Under the pieces are notes generated by a model, which ran no database searches, was not told the origin of the DNA, and saw only the letters and a list, made by a program, of their open reading frames with translations. From Cubamyces lactineus (lineage: Eukaryota > Basidiomycota > Agaricomycetes > Polyporales > Polyporaceae), in NCBI GenBank assembly GCA_022376465.1, contig JACDTU010000013.1, forward strand, positions 1,050,501-1,114,500: a stretch of DNA of 64,000 nt, in the 5' to 3' direction. Shown here one piece after another: positions 11,771-24,319 of the stretch. Numbering within the stretch: position 1 is the first letter of the stretch; the number at the start of each line of letters is the position of its first letter. The translations under genes were made by a program, and so were the position numbers.

Positions 11771-12644
11771 GATAGAGGGGGTTTGTTGGTTGTGAAGAGG
11801 AAAGGGGTGGGCACTGGAGTAGTCGGAGAGGATGAGTGGTGGTAGTGGTGATGGTTGCGGTGGAAGGAGAGGTGCGTTGAGGCCGTGGCTAACCTGAGCT
11901 GGTTTTGACGCGGCGAGGGCGCTTGGCTAATGGAGGAGGAGGAGGAGTCTGGGTAAGACCTTACGCGGCCTTCAAGCGCGCAGAGATGAACGGCGAAAGT
12001 CTACTGGCTCCTGCGGAGTTTCGCTTACGGTACCCCCCGGAGGTCTATTGTCTAGCCCCCGTAAAAACCAACTTGACCTGAGCAATAGGGCATGGTATCA
12101 TTGTCGTCGTCTTCGAACAAAGCGCGCCGATAGCTGGTAAATATTCCAAGTGTTGTTTCGATGGCGGACACACGGCACCTTGCCCAGTCTATCGGACAGC
12201 ACGTCGAAGCACGCGCGGGCGTTGAATAGCAACAACCCGGTATGGTATACCGGAGCGCTCTCGCGGTGCCAGACTCGTGCTCCGCATGTGCCCCGACTTT
12301 ACTAGCGGTACGTTTCCTGGCCGAATGATAAGTTCAGCAACTCACCATAACGGCAATAGATATGTACGATGGACATACCACTTCCGAATACTCGCGCTTC
12401 ACTTGTTTCGCATTTTTAGACAGTCCTTGAAAGAGGTCTTGACGTTGCATGCGTCCCGATTTAGGCGCGCGTTGAGTGGCGGCGCGCGAGCTGGCGCTGA
12501 GGGCGGACCGACGGAGACCGACGGTGCGCGCGTACCTGCTCTAGCTGTACGCGCGCGCGCGTTGTGGGGAGCGGGTTCCTACCTATCTCCACCATCGCTG
12601 CGGCGTTTTCCATACAACATATCCTAGAAAGCACTGAAAGCACA
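11771..12644. other. Intergenic promoter region
   Basis: The 874 bp between divergent start codons of the F-box gene and the GDSL esterase. It contains a short GC-alternating run near 12549-12562 and no supported gene. The small frames that enter it lack ATGs in sensible positions or recognisable domains. Confidence 0.5.
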
Positions 12645-13650
12645 ATGGCAGCGAATGTACAAGATGCGATCATGTTGCTTGGGGACTCGCTCACACAAGG
12701 CGGGTACGATCTAAATGGGTTCGTAGCAAAGCTCGCGCGTGAGTCTTCGCGATCATTTGTTGCGCACCTACGCCCGTGTTGAGCTATGGAGCAATATATA
12801 GACGTATACAATAGGAAGATGGACGTAATAAACCGCGGATTCAGCGGGTACAACACAGACTGGATTTTGCCCGTCTTCGAGCAGGTGCGCGACATTTCGC
12901 AACGTTATACTCTTACAATTAACCCCTTCCGTGTGGTAGTGTTTTGCCACGCAGCATGAGCAGCAGCATGTTCCCAAAGTGCGCCTGCTTGTCATTTGGT
13001 TTGGGGCGAACGACGCTGCGCCGCCACCCAAGCCCCAACACGTTCCCCTCGACCGCTTCCGCGCGAACCTCCGCAAGTTGATTTGGATGGTGCGCGCGCC
13101 CGAGTCGCCGCACTACTCGCCCGATACGCGTGTCATACTCATGACGCCTCCGCCCGTGAACACCGCGCAGCGCGAGCGCGCGCAGTTGGCGAAGAGCCCT
13201 CCGAAGGAGCTCGATCGCGAGTTTGAGACGACACGGAGGTACGCGGAAGCGGTGAAGGACGTGGGCAAGGAGGAGAGTGTGCCAGTTGTAGATTTATGGG
13301 AGGGCCTGTATGAGGCTGCGGGAAGGAAGGAGGAGAAGTTGGAGGATTTCTTGACTGATGGGTTGCATCTAAACGAAAAGGGATACGCTGTGAGTATTAT
13401 GTTCTGCGTCCTGGTGAGCTATGGGATTGATGGTGCTCGTCAGATCGTGTTTGAAGGTTTGAATAAGACCATCAAGAACGCGTATCCAGAGTACCACTAC
13501 GATAATCTGCAAAGCGTATTCATATAGTACGTTTCCTTTGATTTGTTCTTTCATGCTTCTCTTACACCACTCAGCAGCTTTGACCTCATCGCCGAGAACC
13601 CGGAGAAGTACATGGAGCTGACGAAGAAACGCAGCGCCTTCAATCACTGA
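12645..13650 (+). CDS. GDSL/SGNH esterase, isoamyl acetate-hydrolase (IAH1) type
   Basis: A serine esterase of the SGNH family, closest in appearance to yeast IAH1, which hydrolyses short acetate esters. Five exons: 12645-12738, 12802-12884, 12955-13389, 13444-13526 and 13575-13650, giving 256 residues. Block I is MLLGDSLTQGG (catalytic Ser), block II is VINRGFSGYNT (Gly), block III is IWFGANDA (Asn), and block V is DGLHLNEKGY (Asp and His). No signal peptide is seen, so it is probably cytosolic. The phases of all four introns agree. It converges on the DJ-1-like gene with 177 bp between stops. Substrate range cannot be read from sequence. Confidence 0.9.
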
Positions 13651-13827
13651 TAAGTGTGACTAGTAAGGTACACATAGAGCATCGGGATGTTACCGCATTT
13701 GTAGAACACTCAAGAATTCGGATGACGGGGATCCGAACGGATTGATGAATTCCTCCATGCTATTGCTACACGGTATACTACCATTACTAGATCAGATTCA
13801 CAGGGCCCGAGCGAGATGTCAAGTAGC

Positions 13828-14710
13828 TCAGTGCGCCTTGAGCATTTCCACGAACTTGCTGCCAAGGGCATTGACGGCCATTGGGTTTGCGCCCGAAACG
13901 ACTTCACGGTCCACAGTAATAGCGCCGAGCTTCTTGCTGGCAGTCGTCACCATTTCGGCGCCCTCCGCTGCAAGGGCAGATTCGACTTTAACGGGAACCT
14001 CACCGCCCTTCATCTTTTCGACGAGCTGCTCCTCAGCATCCGACCAGGATGTGAGCTTGTAACCCTTGTACGCAAAGCCCGGAGAATTTGGGGCGTATTT
14101 GGTAGAGAGCAGAGCGTAGGGGCCATGGCAAATCACAGCTGTTACAGGGTGATTATTAGTTGGATGTTCTTGATGCGTCATATGGCGGGAACTCGTCGTA
14201 CCGGTTGCTTTGTGCTCGTTGTGGAAGTGGAGGAGGATGCGCCCCAGTTCGGGGTTGTTGCCGAGGTCGGAAATAGGCGCATGGCCACCAGGAATGAAGA
14301 CACCCGCAAATGACTCAAGCTCTTCATCCGTAATGGAGCCGAAAGGGCGCGGGTTGCGGATGTTGTTCTCGATCTCCATACGTTTCAAGAGTTCCTGATC
14401 TTTGCGCTTGGACCACCAGTTTCCGAAGTACACCAAAAGGGACTCGGACAAGGGGTCTACGCTGGGAGATTTGCCGGTGGGAGATGCGAACTGAGATCAG
14501 TCTTGTGTAAGTTATTGGTAGCAGAAGGTGATGGAATATCAAAACAGTACGTACGACGACCTCGTAGCCTGCATCGAGAATCTGGCCCAGCGGCTTCGCG
14601 AGCTCAGTGAGAAACACACCAGTGTCCTCCTGAGAGACGGAGCCGTCTGGCTTGTGAATGGGGAACTTGTCAGCGTCGGAGAGGATGATGAGGACTTTTC
14701 CAGCAGACAT
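13828..14710 (-). CDS. DJ-1/PfpI family protein, HSP31/glyoxalase III-like
   Basis: Class I glutamine amidotransferase-like fold. Yeast Hsp31 and its relatives act as glutathione-independent glyoxalase III or as stress chaperones. Three exons: 14555-14710, 14202-14490 and 13828-14138, giving 251 residues with consistent phases. Signatures are VLIILSDADKF at the N-terminus, the FASPTGKSPSVD segment after the first intron, the oxyanion-side loop VFIPGGHAPISDL, and the nucleophile elbow AVICHGPYALL containing the reactive Cys followed by His. The C-terminus VSGANPMAVNALGSKF is also family-like. Glyoxalase activity is inferred from the Cys-His pair. Confidence 0.88.
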
Positions 14711-16160
14711 GATGTTAGTGAGGTTGATTGCGACTAATGGTACTGCTGCGTCCTCTCTTATATCGGTACATGACGGCTACGAATGGATGACGTTAGTCGC
14801 GGGTCAGCAACCCCACTGACAGAGGCCGCGGTGTAGCGGTGGAGAAACGCGGTGGTGCTTGACGCGTCTGGGCCTGCCCTGAAGCAAAGGACGACACGGT
14901 CACGGACGAGGAGAACAAGGCGCCGCTTACGTCAGGAAGTGAACATGGGCCAAATAACGCGCAAACAAAGGCTGGCGTCCGAAAGCGGTTGGTTTTCTCT
15001 ACCGCCCCGTGCTCGCTGCGACATACGGACGACATACCCTTGCGACGCCTCTTCTCCCTTCAGCTTGTACGTCTCACCGCTGCGAGCACATTTTCCCCCT
15101 GCTCTACCGACTTTCTGACCGCCACGCCGCCTGTAGCACCCCGAGGTGTGGACACACAGTTGCCTACATCATTGTTTGGTCGCCCAACCCTGTTCACTTC
15201 TCGTGAGAATCCCGCCTAGTTCTCCAGAGCCGCTTTGTCCTCCAGGTCCTCTGAGCTGACCCTCATCCTTCCCCTCTCAAGGCGCGGCCTCCTCCGTCTC
15301 ACGTTCCTTCGTTTCAAGGTCGGTAACTCACCTTCCATCTCTCCTTTGTCTCTACGCGTCTCTAGCTTTGCTTCGGGCTACCGCTTGGACTCAGTTATCT
15401 CAGGCACATAGGACAGCGCATAGACCCTCGGAGAGCATAGAGCAGGGTCAAAGGCAGGGCATATCATAGTATGTCTGCAGTTCCATAGCTGTGAGGGTTG
15501 AGTGCAGAGACAACCCTCGTGTGCTTCATGCATAGCAGCATGGCTCTATACGTGTACGGGCGTATGTTATGCCGCACTCACCTCTTTGTCCTGTGGTGCT
15601 ATGCGTGCTGCGGCCTGTTGGTAAGGAAACGAGTTGGGGTCGTATGCAAGATGCGCTCGTGCGGAGGGGTACTTGTAGGATTTGGGCCGTGCCGATGGTT
15701 CCGTTGCATTGTACGCCCCCGCATGGTCGCAGTTGCCGATCTATGCACGGGTTTGCCTATTCGGGCGCACAATCCGCTCCCAACACTCGGAGCCCCGTTT
15801 CGAGCCCTCAGCTATGTCTATGCAGCGGACAATAGTTTGATCGAGGCTTCCTGTTCCGTCGTATCCATCAATCCCTGGCTTAATAGACGGCTAATGACTC
15901 CTCCATAGCTGCCCGAGTTTCTGGTAACAAAGCCTCACTTAGCCACGATCACTGCCTTTGGCCAGATCCACCTTTGGTTCGTGTTCGTTTTCTTATAAGG
16001 TCCTCAAAGTCAACGCTCATCTTTCCCCCGTCCTGCCTCTCCCTGCAACCATCCTCGGGCTGGGCCAACTCGCTTTCACCCTGCTCTGTATACTCGCGCC
16101 CACGGTACTCAACCACAACGTCTGTATCATTCCTGTACACTACTCTGTACATCCCACGTC
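14711..16160. other. Long intergenic region upstream of CDC25
   Basis: The 1,450 bp between divergent starts of the HSP31-like gene and CDC25. It includes ACGCGT at 14862-14867 and 15354-15359 and a TATA-like TTATAAGG near 15993-16000 followed by a pyrimidine-rich tract, compatible with a CDC25 promoter. Frames within it are short and overlapping. A 5' UTR or upstream reading frames of CDC25 are possible, but no gene is supported. Confidence 0.4.
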
Positions 16161-18923
16161 ATGTCCCAAAACCTTCGGCGGCGGCACACTGTAGAACACG
16201 AGCAAGAAACACCTTCGCGTCCAGTCAAGAAGCAGAAGAGAAACCCGCCCGACCTCAAGACTCGTGTCCTTAACCGCCAATTCCACATGTCTCTGTTCAG
16301 TAACTCTAGGTTCAACGCTAGCCACCTATCCGTCCCATCATTCCTCGGAGGCAAGAGCTCTAAGCGCGATGCTCCGACGCGCAATGACGTGCAGGAATTC
16401 CTTGCCCCACCACAGGATGTAGATCTCGATCTCGAGCTTTCGTTCGCATCCACTATGTCTTTAAACTCACCGGTTCGCGAGTCACAACCCCTCACCCCCG
16501 AAAGCGAGAACCCCGATCACGTTCCCATGGACATATCCCCCGCGCCACCGCGCATGCTCCAGCCATCTGCTACGCAAGCCGTCTTCCAGCTTCACTCGAC
16601 TCAGTCCAAGCCCTTCGTCGGTCGTCCTCGCGCTGCGACTAGTGCCGCAAGGTTGTTTGGCCGTGACATGAGCAATGGTACCGAATCGACCTCTCAGTTC
16701 TCGGTGTCGAAGTCGGGTACTGGCACCAGCAGTAGCAAACGCCTGCAACGCGCTGCGTTACCTACTGAATGGTTGTCAACATCGCGCCCTCAACCACAGG
16801 ACGAGAATTCATTCAGCCAGGTCAGTGTTGTTTGAATCTCGACCAGGCCCAGTTGTAATACATGATGTCCGTTAACTGATACGTCGGTTGTCAGCCACTC
16901 GACATCCCGTCGTCACCCTCAGATCGAATGGATGTCGACACGTCGTTCAACTTTGCGCCCTCGACGTCTGCGCCTGATTCCCATCCTGCGCCACTGTCCG
17001 CCGCACCCACTATCACAGCGTTCAACTTTGAGGTCCCCACTCCCCTGGGCCCGCCCGCCCCCCTTTCTGCGGCGCCCACAATCACTTCGTTCAATAACCT
17101 CTTCTTTGACGCGGTGTCCCCCGGTCGGGACCAGGTTGGGCTTGAAGACCCTGCCAACATCTCGTCGGTCTCCAGTATCGTCGAGAGTCCTTGCCAGCCC
17201 TTCCCGAAGAAGCGTCGCTCATCGTCGCCTGATTCAAAGAGTCTTCGCCGGAGTCATCAGCACCTATTCGAAGACGAGGCACACGGCTACACGTCGTCCC
17301 CCGCGCAGTCGTCACCGTCAGCCCACAAGCTGGAGCGTATGGCCAGCAGCTCATTGCTCACGAACCAGAAGAAGCCGGCTGGAATCGGCCTGGGTATGCC
17401 CCCTGCCGTTGCGCTGAATGCAAACAAGAAACGTCCCCGTCGCCCTGCATTAAGCGCAATGATCCACCCGAGCGATGCGCCAGGTTCCAGCTCGCCCTAC
17501 CCTCAGACTGCTTATCCGATTCCTTCTGCGAGCGAGAACAAGGAGGACAGTGAGGACAGCGCTCCGCGCCACCGTCTCCCCCCTGTTCGTCGTGCATTCT
17601 CCGCGATGCTGCCACCGAACTTGTTGGAGCAGAGTATGTCCAGCGAGGACGCAAGCTTCGACCAAGACCCGGATATGAGCTCGCCTGCGCAGGCGTATGC
17701 CAAGCGCCAACAGGTGAAGACTATCCGCCGCTGTGATGGTACCGACGACTTCCGGCCTCTGACGGGCGCGACGGCGCTGATGAAGCGCGATACCGAAGTC
17801 ATGTCTAGTCGAGGTCTCCGCAGAAGTGAAGAACGCGAGGATAGAGGCCGGGCCACCGCCGACAGAGATACGCCTCGTAGCAAGTATCTCAATGCTGGCC
17901 CGGGCCTTGGCGGCTTTGGTGACAACGAAGCGGCGGGCAAGATCCTACCTTGCCATCGTGTTCGGGAGGATGGCTTGATGAGGATCAATTGTCAGACTGT
18001 GCGTTAATCCTACCTAATGTCCCATCATACCAGGAGGTGACTTACCTTGTGATTCAGTTGAACGACTTGCTCGACGGCAGGTACAACTCCCAACTCGAAA
18101 AGTTCCACATAATCGACTGTCGCTTCGATTACGAGTACCTGGGCGGGCACATTCCTGGAGCCATCAACATCAACACCACCGCCGGGGTGGAGGAGTTCCT
18201 CCTCGGCATGTCTGCGAACAAGCCCGCACCGTCCACTAGCAGCGACCCTAACAAGAAGACCATCCTTGTGTTCCATTGTGAGTTCAGTGTTAAGAGAGCT
18301 CCGACATTGTAAGTGTCTTCAATTTCGAAGGAATATGTGCTCGCAGTGCTGACATCTGCCCTAGTGCTAAGCATCTCCGCTCCAAGGACAGAGCGTTGAA
18401 CAACCATGTGTACCCTAAGGTGCACTATCCTGAGGTTTACATCCTCGAGGGTGGGTACTCGCAGTACTTCTCGGAATGCGGTACGCGTTGTCAGCCGTCT
18501 GCGTATGTGCGTATGGACGACCCGCACTACGCTGCGTCGCGTAAAGAGGACCTCGATCAGTTCCGCAAGGGCAAGTTCGGACGCACGAAGTCCTACGCTT
18601 ACGGCGAGGGCAAGATGCTCTCTATGACATCGGCTGTACAGCAGGTGCAGGGCATCCAGCCTAAACGCAACACGGTCCCGAACGGCGGCCAGACGTCATT
18701 ATTCGCCGCTGCGAACGCCGCACGGACAAGGCGAGGCGGGCTCCACACTCTCCAGGAGGATGGCAGTGGCGGGCATGAGAGCGACGGCGACGAGACCGAC
18801 ATCGGCGACAGCCCGTGTCCGCCGCCGAGCAAAGGTGTTGTATTCAAGGGCAAGAAGATGACTCGGGCGCCGCTGGCGAGAGCGGAGACGTACGGCCCTA
18901 TGCGCATGGCGATGGGATACTAA
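16161..18923 (+). CDS. CDC25: CDC25 M-phase inducer phosphatase
   Basis: Dual-specificity phosphatase that removes inhibitory phosphates from CDK1 at the G2/M switch. Four exons: 16161-16820, 16895-17998, 18058-18308 and 18365-18923, giving 857 residues. The first ~600 are low-complexity and Ser/Pro-rich, with many SP/TP sites expected for kinase control. The catalytic rhodanese-type domain starts at PCHRVREDGLMRINCQT, continues through HIIDCRFDYEYLGGHI, and has the active-site loop HCEFSVKRAPT (nucleophilic Cys, Arg of CX5R) ending at an intron. YPEVYILEGGYSQYF and CQPSAYVRMDDP follow. I place the exon 3 acceptor at 18057 because it gives the family-like junction QTLNDLLDGRY; a closer AG at 18033 is also in frame. 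The C-terminal tail ends RMAMGY. Confidence 0.93.
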
Positions 18924-20136
18924 GTTCTTCACCTCCAACTTTCATTTCTATTCCCATCGTCCCTTGCTTTCGGTTTCGCTTGTCCCGTTTGTTCGCACCG
19001 AAGTTTGCAAGTTGAAGAAGAGAAGAACATCGTCGTCGTACCACGCCTCGCAACGTCGTACTTCACGCAACACACCGCATACCGTCGCACACAACACGCC
19101 CTCGATATGATCGCACGTATGGAACTTGCCTCACTCGCGCCCCTGCGACCCCTGATGTCGCGCGGCCGGTGAGCGGCTGCATGCCCGCTATGCTCACGGA
19201 ACGCCTCTCGTTGACGACTCTCGTTATGCCCTATGCGCGTCTTCTGCGCGAAGCTCTCCTTTCGTCGTCTCTCGTCTCTCTTGGCTCCCCGACTTGTCAT
19301 CCATGATTCCTCTTGTGCCTTGGTTCGCCTCCTGGCAGTTGCTAGGGTGCCTGCCCAGGGCAAGAGGTCTTAGAATGCACGTCGCGAATTACAAAACCAC
19401 AAAGCAAGATCGTCATCAAATTCCTCCAAGTCTCACTCATCCTCACCTCCCATCTACTACGCATCGACTTCCTCGCACCAGCCACCAGCATTCGTGCCGC
19501 GACTGCTTTGTGTTCTCCGCTGCTCGCTCTGCGCGTCGTGTGTCGGACTATCGTCTCCCCTCCCTTATGCCATCCTCATCTCCCCCCACCGCATCTCTTC
19601 TGCGTCTCCTCGGTCCACCATCTTCACATCATTTGTTATTCCATATATGTATGTCTATACGGACGGTCGTTGACCGGCGTGAAGATCTTCTGGTTTCTTC
19701 GTTTCCCCCTTGCTTGATCCCTCTCTCCCCATTATCCCGCTTCGTTGTGCCATCATATCATCATCCCTCCCCCACTTGCCATCTGTTCTCCTTCCTCGGC
19801 TGTGTTTATCTATCGTATCACCGTGTTCTTACCTCTTTCCCTCAGGCGGCTCTGGCGTCTTCCTGCTACCTTCATCCTTTCGTCCTGGTCCGGTTCCGCG
19901 CATTCGTATTCCGACAACGGCACCAGTCGTGACCATGGCAGCTATCCTCTTCCTCGTGGCACACATTGCACTCCCATACCCGGTTCGGATTCTTGACTAT
20001 GGACGGCGAAGAGCAAGGAAACCGAGGAAGGAGGCGCGGGGACGAACGGTCGCTGTTGCTCTTGTTAGACACTGTCTCATATTTCTCTCACCACCCCCAA
20101 TTCCCCTTTGCGATCCATTTGTGTTCCGGACAAAGT

Positions 20137-20174
20137 ACCACCACCACCACCACCACCACCATCATCATCACCAC
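20137..20174 (+). repeat. CAC/CAT trinucleotide microsatellite
   Basis: About eight uninterrupted CCA/CAC units followed by three CAT-type units and a CAC. It lies in the gene-free stretch and would read as poly-His or poly-Pro/Thr, but no coding frame around it is credible. Confidence 0.9.
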
Positions 20175-21207
20175 TGTCTTCATTTGCCTATCTACTCATC
20201 TGCCTACCTACCATCGCACATAACCCCATTGACAATCGACATATTGATCCAGTATTCCCGATCTCGACCGGCATCGTACCGTATACGTATATTTCTCATC
20301 TCCACCAGCCCAGAGGGCCCCGGCGGCCAAGACCGCCACCCTCCCTGATGCATCGTTATTCTTTTCGTCTCCTTTCTTCTATCTCTATAGCCTCCAGTAC
20401 AGCCTCCTCTCGTGGCTTCTCCGCCCTTGTTCGGACTGGCCGTTTAGTCTCGCGCACGCGTGCGCATGCATGGTAGATGGTAGAGAGCACATCGGCATTG
20501 TTCACATATACAGGTCCGCATATATCTATATATATTCTCGCGCATCTTGTCACAACCACAGCTTGTAAGCCTAGAACGCGGCCTGAGTGAGATGTTCGCA
20601 AGGCTGAATTACAGCGTGGTGAGTATCTGGGCACAAGCGTAAGGACAAATTGTCGTAAGTACGTCTCAACTGGGTAGCTCAAGCGGTACGTTGTTCATGC
20701 TCGTAATATGTGATCGATCGCGAGTTCTCTGGAAGAGACAGGTAAGGAAGACAAATCTGTTCGAAGGTATGGGAAAGACTGTCGGGCCCTTATTTCGTCA
20801 GGGCGGAGAAAGAGACTTGGAAGGGCGCAAATGACAGCGTGAGCCCCTGGCCAGACGAACTTGTTTCGCTCCGTAGAAGCTACATAGGTTTACTTGGGAC
20901 AAACACCGGCGGGGTTTCTTGGCCGCTGATATGACGACCTGCGACTGAACGCATATATAGTACGAATGCGACGTTGCTGGAGTGTACACCCACGGATACA
21001 CCCACGGATGCCACAATGTCAAGCAGGCAAGTTAGCGAAGGCTCATGCGATCATGTAGACTTGTGGTACATATTCTGGTGGGTCGTCATCATAAGCTAAC
21101 CTGCGCGTAGTTTATATGCAGCATAGCGTAAGTACTAGCGAGAGACGGGGAAGATCGCGAAGGGGAGCAACGGCGGGAGTCGGGACGGGCAGAGACGAAC
21201 GGACAGA

Positions 21208-21247
21208 GACGGACGGACGGATGGATAGACAGACGGACGGACGACGG
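21208..21247 (+). repeat. Degenerate ACGG/GACA tetranucleotide repeat
   Basis: Runs of ACGG broken by ATGG, ATAG and ACAG units, next to the 3' side of the cap methyltransferase gene. Confidence 0.75.
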
Positions 21248-21278
21248 GAGGCGTAACGCAAAAAAATACAGAAGGTGA

Positions 21279-21305
21279 GTGTGTGGTGTGGTGTGGTGTG
21301 GTGTG
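21279..21305 (+). repeat. GTGTG pentanucleotide repeat
   Basis: Five near-perfect GTGTG units in a row, immediately preceded by GTGA. Simple-sequence repeat without coding potential. Confidence 0.8.
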
Positions 21306-21505
21306 AGGTGTCTGGGGCGTAAGAGACAAAGCGACGTAACGTGAGGAGCGGCGGATTCTGTAGGTGTGAGAGGAAAGTAGGGTCCGATGGACAACTGGGC
21401 ACGAGACATAGATGGGAAAGAACGCTGTGTGAATGAAGAAGACATGGGAGTCCGGCCGCATTGACGCACTTGTGGCGTCAAGACGGAAGGGAGTGTGAGG
21501 TAAGG

Positions 21506-24319
21506 TCATCGCTTCTCGAGGGCGAAGCCGATATAGATGTCTGTGGATACGTACGCCTCGAGGTTAGCCACGTGTGCACATAAAGACAGAGGACAGGAAG
21601 AATGGGGGAGGGGCGAGAGCGAGAGGCGGGGACGTGTACGTACTGGCTGCCTCCCACTGGTCCTCGTCCATCTGGCTCTCGCCGTCGGCGTCGACGACGT
21701 GCATGCGCTGGAGGAGCTTGCCAAACTCCTCGTGCTCGTGGTGTTCCTCGAAGATCTCGTGGAACTCCTTCTTGTACACCGGGTGCAGGTCGTACTCTGC
21801 CGCCAACCTGGCAAGTGAAAACAAACGTTCGTCGTGGTCAGTCACATGCTGAGTCGTTTCTGACGGAAGGAAATAGACAGGGCGGGGAAGCGCGGCTGGA
21901 GAGACGTACTGTACGAAATTCTCCCAGTGGACAACGTATTCGGGCACGTCGTCGACGGCGTCTTGGAGGTAGAACCAGTACCGGTGACCGAAGACCGGGC
22001 GGTTGTCGCGCTCCTCGAAGCGGATTCGGTAAACATTGTTGCCCCAGGAGAGTTCCTTGGAGTCCGGGGGAAGGGCGTCCAGCTGGTCCCTGCAGTCAAT
22101 TCGATGTCAGTCAAAAGAGGGTAGGGAAGCTAATAGAAGATCAAGAAGCAAGGGAAGGAGACGCACATGAGCTGCTTGGCGTTCGGGATGGTGCCTACGA
22201 AGATGCCGCCGGGCCTGAGCCATGTGGAGACGTTCCGGAGCATGATGCGTGCTTTGGTCTCGCTCTCAAAGGCGTAGTGCATGCAGAACTGCATGGAGAC
22301 GACGTCGAAGGGGGTTTCGAGGAGATGGAGAGGGAGGGCATCCGAGAGGACGTGGGAGTAACAGTCGAGGGCGAAGAAGTTGGCGACGAAGCGCGCGCCG
22401 CGGGAAGTGGAGTGGCGCTTCTGGGCCTGGTCAATAGAGACGGCAGCGATATCTATGGACGGATGTGCGTGAGTGACGAAGACGAGGGCGTGTGGGAGAG
22501 ACATACCGAGGCCGAGGTATTCTGCGACGTTGGCCTTTGCCCACTTTGTGAGGTCGCCACCCTTGCCGCAGCCCATGTCGAGGACGCGGCCACGCATGCG
22601 AGTGCCGCTTCGGGCGCTTGAGGCAGAGAGGGCTGGATGGGCGAAGCGGGTGATGAGGACGGACTTTACCCAGTTGTTGAAGCTCTTGAGGCCGATGATG
22701 GGCGACTCCTGCCGCTGAGCGACGCCGACGTCTGGACGAGCGTTGTCTGTGCAGGGCAAGGGTGAGTGCACGTGATGACGTCAGAGTGGGAGAGAGGACG
22801 GACAGTGTTGTACGACGACAGCGACGTCGCCCGTTCGCCGTTTCTTGCTCGGGCTCTCCTGGGCGCTTCCCTCGCTCCCCGCCTCCTCCTCCCGCTCCCG
22901 CTTCACGCCCGTCTCCCCGTCGCCGAGCAGGTTCTCCACCCGCTTCTTCTTGCGCAGGATCATCGTCCCCACACCGCCCGTGTAGTTTCGGTACCGCTCC
23001 ATCTCCGCAGGAGACAGCGGTATCAGCACAGAGGTGGCCGGCGTCACCCGCCGTGGCGCGTACGGTATCGCACTTCGCTTGAACGTCGACGGTGGTGGTG
23101 GCATCGGCTTCGGTGGCAGGCTCGACGACGGCGGTGGCAGTGACGACGGCGCTTCTCTACGCGATGACGACGTCCCGTTGCTCGAGCTGGAGCTGGAAGA
23201 CTGTCGTGGAGGCAGTGGCCTGTATGTGGCTGGGGAGGTAGTTCTTGCGGGGGCAGACGTAGCTGCTGCTGGAGCTGTGGCTGAAGAGGACGCGGCGGGC
23301 GCGTTCGGACTCGGGGAACCTGGCCGACCGTGCCGTGCTGGTGGTGGCTGAGTTTGAGCCGGTTGCGGTTGTGGGGGCGGTGCCATGGCAGTCGATGTCA
23401 ATGACGCACTCGATACCAACGGAGACCGTTGCGGCGCCTGTGAAGGAGGAGGCATGGACGCAGATCCAGCCACAGACAGAGACGCAGACGCCGATACAGG
23501 CGCAGGCGCAAACGCAGACACAGGCCCACCCTGCGCGCCTGAGCTTGCTGGCCGGGAACCTTGTCCTCCGCCGCCAGGTGTAGGCCCGGACCCCGATCCA
23601 GATGACATCGACGCTGCAGTCGACGGTCGTGAGCTTGCGCTGCCAGGCAAAGCAAGCCCCGAGGACGCCCCGCCCATCCCAGGAAGCGCCAGTGCCGTCA
23701 GCTCGCGCTGTATCGAGCGGTCCATCGCTCGGATCGGACCCCCCGGTGTCGCTACAGCGGACGGTGTGGAGGGCGCCTGGCGTCCGTTGTTAAAGCTACC
23801 CGGATGTGTGAAGTAGGACGAGGGCTCTCGACTGCTCGTCGGCGTAGATTCGGATGCGCTTGTGGCAGAGGACCGCCGACGGAGTGGCGTCGAGTGTGAG
23901 AGCTGCTCGACTTCGTGCCCGTCGTCCGAGTCTTGCAGGAGGATGTGAGAAAGCGTCCCGTTGGCGCGGGGCGTCGTGGGTGTGAACAGGGGGGTGTCGA
24001 GAGGGTCCGAGTTGAGGAGGACAGAGAGATCGGTCGCTCGCCTTGTCAATGGGCTCACCAACGCCGCTCCGGGGCTTGGTTCGGACGGGGACGTGGTTGT
24101 GGATGACGGCGAGGTCATGACGGACATGTTACTGCCCGCCGAGATGGGGGCAGCAGCAGAGAGGTGGCCGTGGGGGTGGTGGGGATGGTGGGGAGGCGGA
24201 TGGGGGGACTTTGCGGAGCCGATGTCGATGTGCATGCTCCGCGCGTTGGAGGGGAGAGCGAGGGAGGAGGTGATGGGAGAGTTGAGGACGGCATCGCGGA
24301 CAGGGTCAAAGGCCGGCAT
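21506..24319 (-). CDS. ABD1: mRNA cap guanine-N7 methyltransferase with long N-terminal extension
   Basis: Nuclear enzyme that transfers methyl from SAM to N7 of the 5' guanosine cap (yeast Abd1, human RNMT). Six exons: 22804-24319, 22507-22746, 22167-22452, 21910-22089, 21644-21807 and 21506-21540, giving 806 residues; every phase closes. The catalytic domain begins near residue 500: VVVQHYNARPDVGVAQRQ and FNNWVKSVLI, the SAM motif VLDMGCGKGGDL, VSMQFCMHYAFES, WLRPGGIFVGTIPNA and RYWFYLQDAVDDVPEY. It ends WEAANIYIGFALEKR. The acceptor before the last 35 nt exon was chosen to give this family-like ending. The first 500 residues are Ser/Pro/Ala-rich, with a basic stretch (RKKKRVENLLGDG) and KKRR before the domain, likely nuclear signals. 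The ATG at 24319 is the first in-frame one. Confidence 0.92.

Larger units (their letters stand above)
18924..21505. other. 2.6 kb gene-free, pyrimidine-rich region
   Basis: Lies between convergent CDC25 and the cap methyltransferase. The + strand from about 19200 to 20470 is strongly C/T-rich, which creates overlapping frames of 200 codons rich in Ser, Pro, Leu and His with no domain text. Microsatellites occur at 20137, 21208 and 21279. Probably long 3' UTR or non-coding RNA; no protein gene is supported. Confidence 0.5.

Noticed and set aside
18034..18057. Alternative acceptor for CDC25 exon 3 adding eight residues
   Set aside because: In frame, but it would make a 35 bp intron and separate QT from LNDLLDGRY, which are adjacent in CDC25 proteins.
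19294..20348. Two overlapping 212-codon frames
   Set aside because: They arise from C/T-rich sequence, are dominated by Ser/Pro/Leu/His and have no domain text or splice-consistent extension.
21602..22621. 339-codon frame on the + strand
   Set aside because: Antisense shadow of the cap methyltransferase catalytic exons, crossing its introns.
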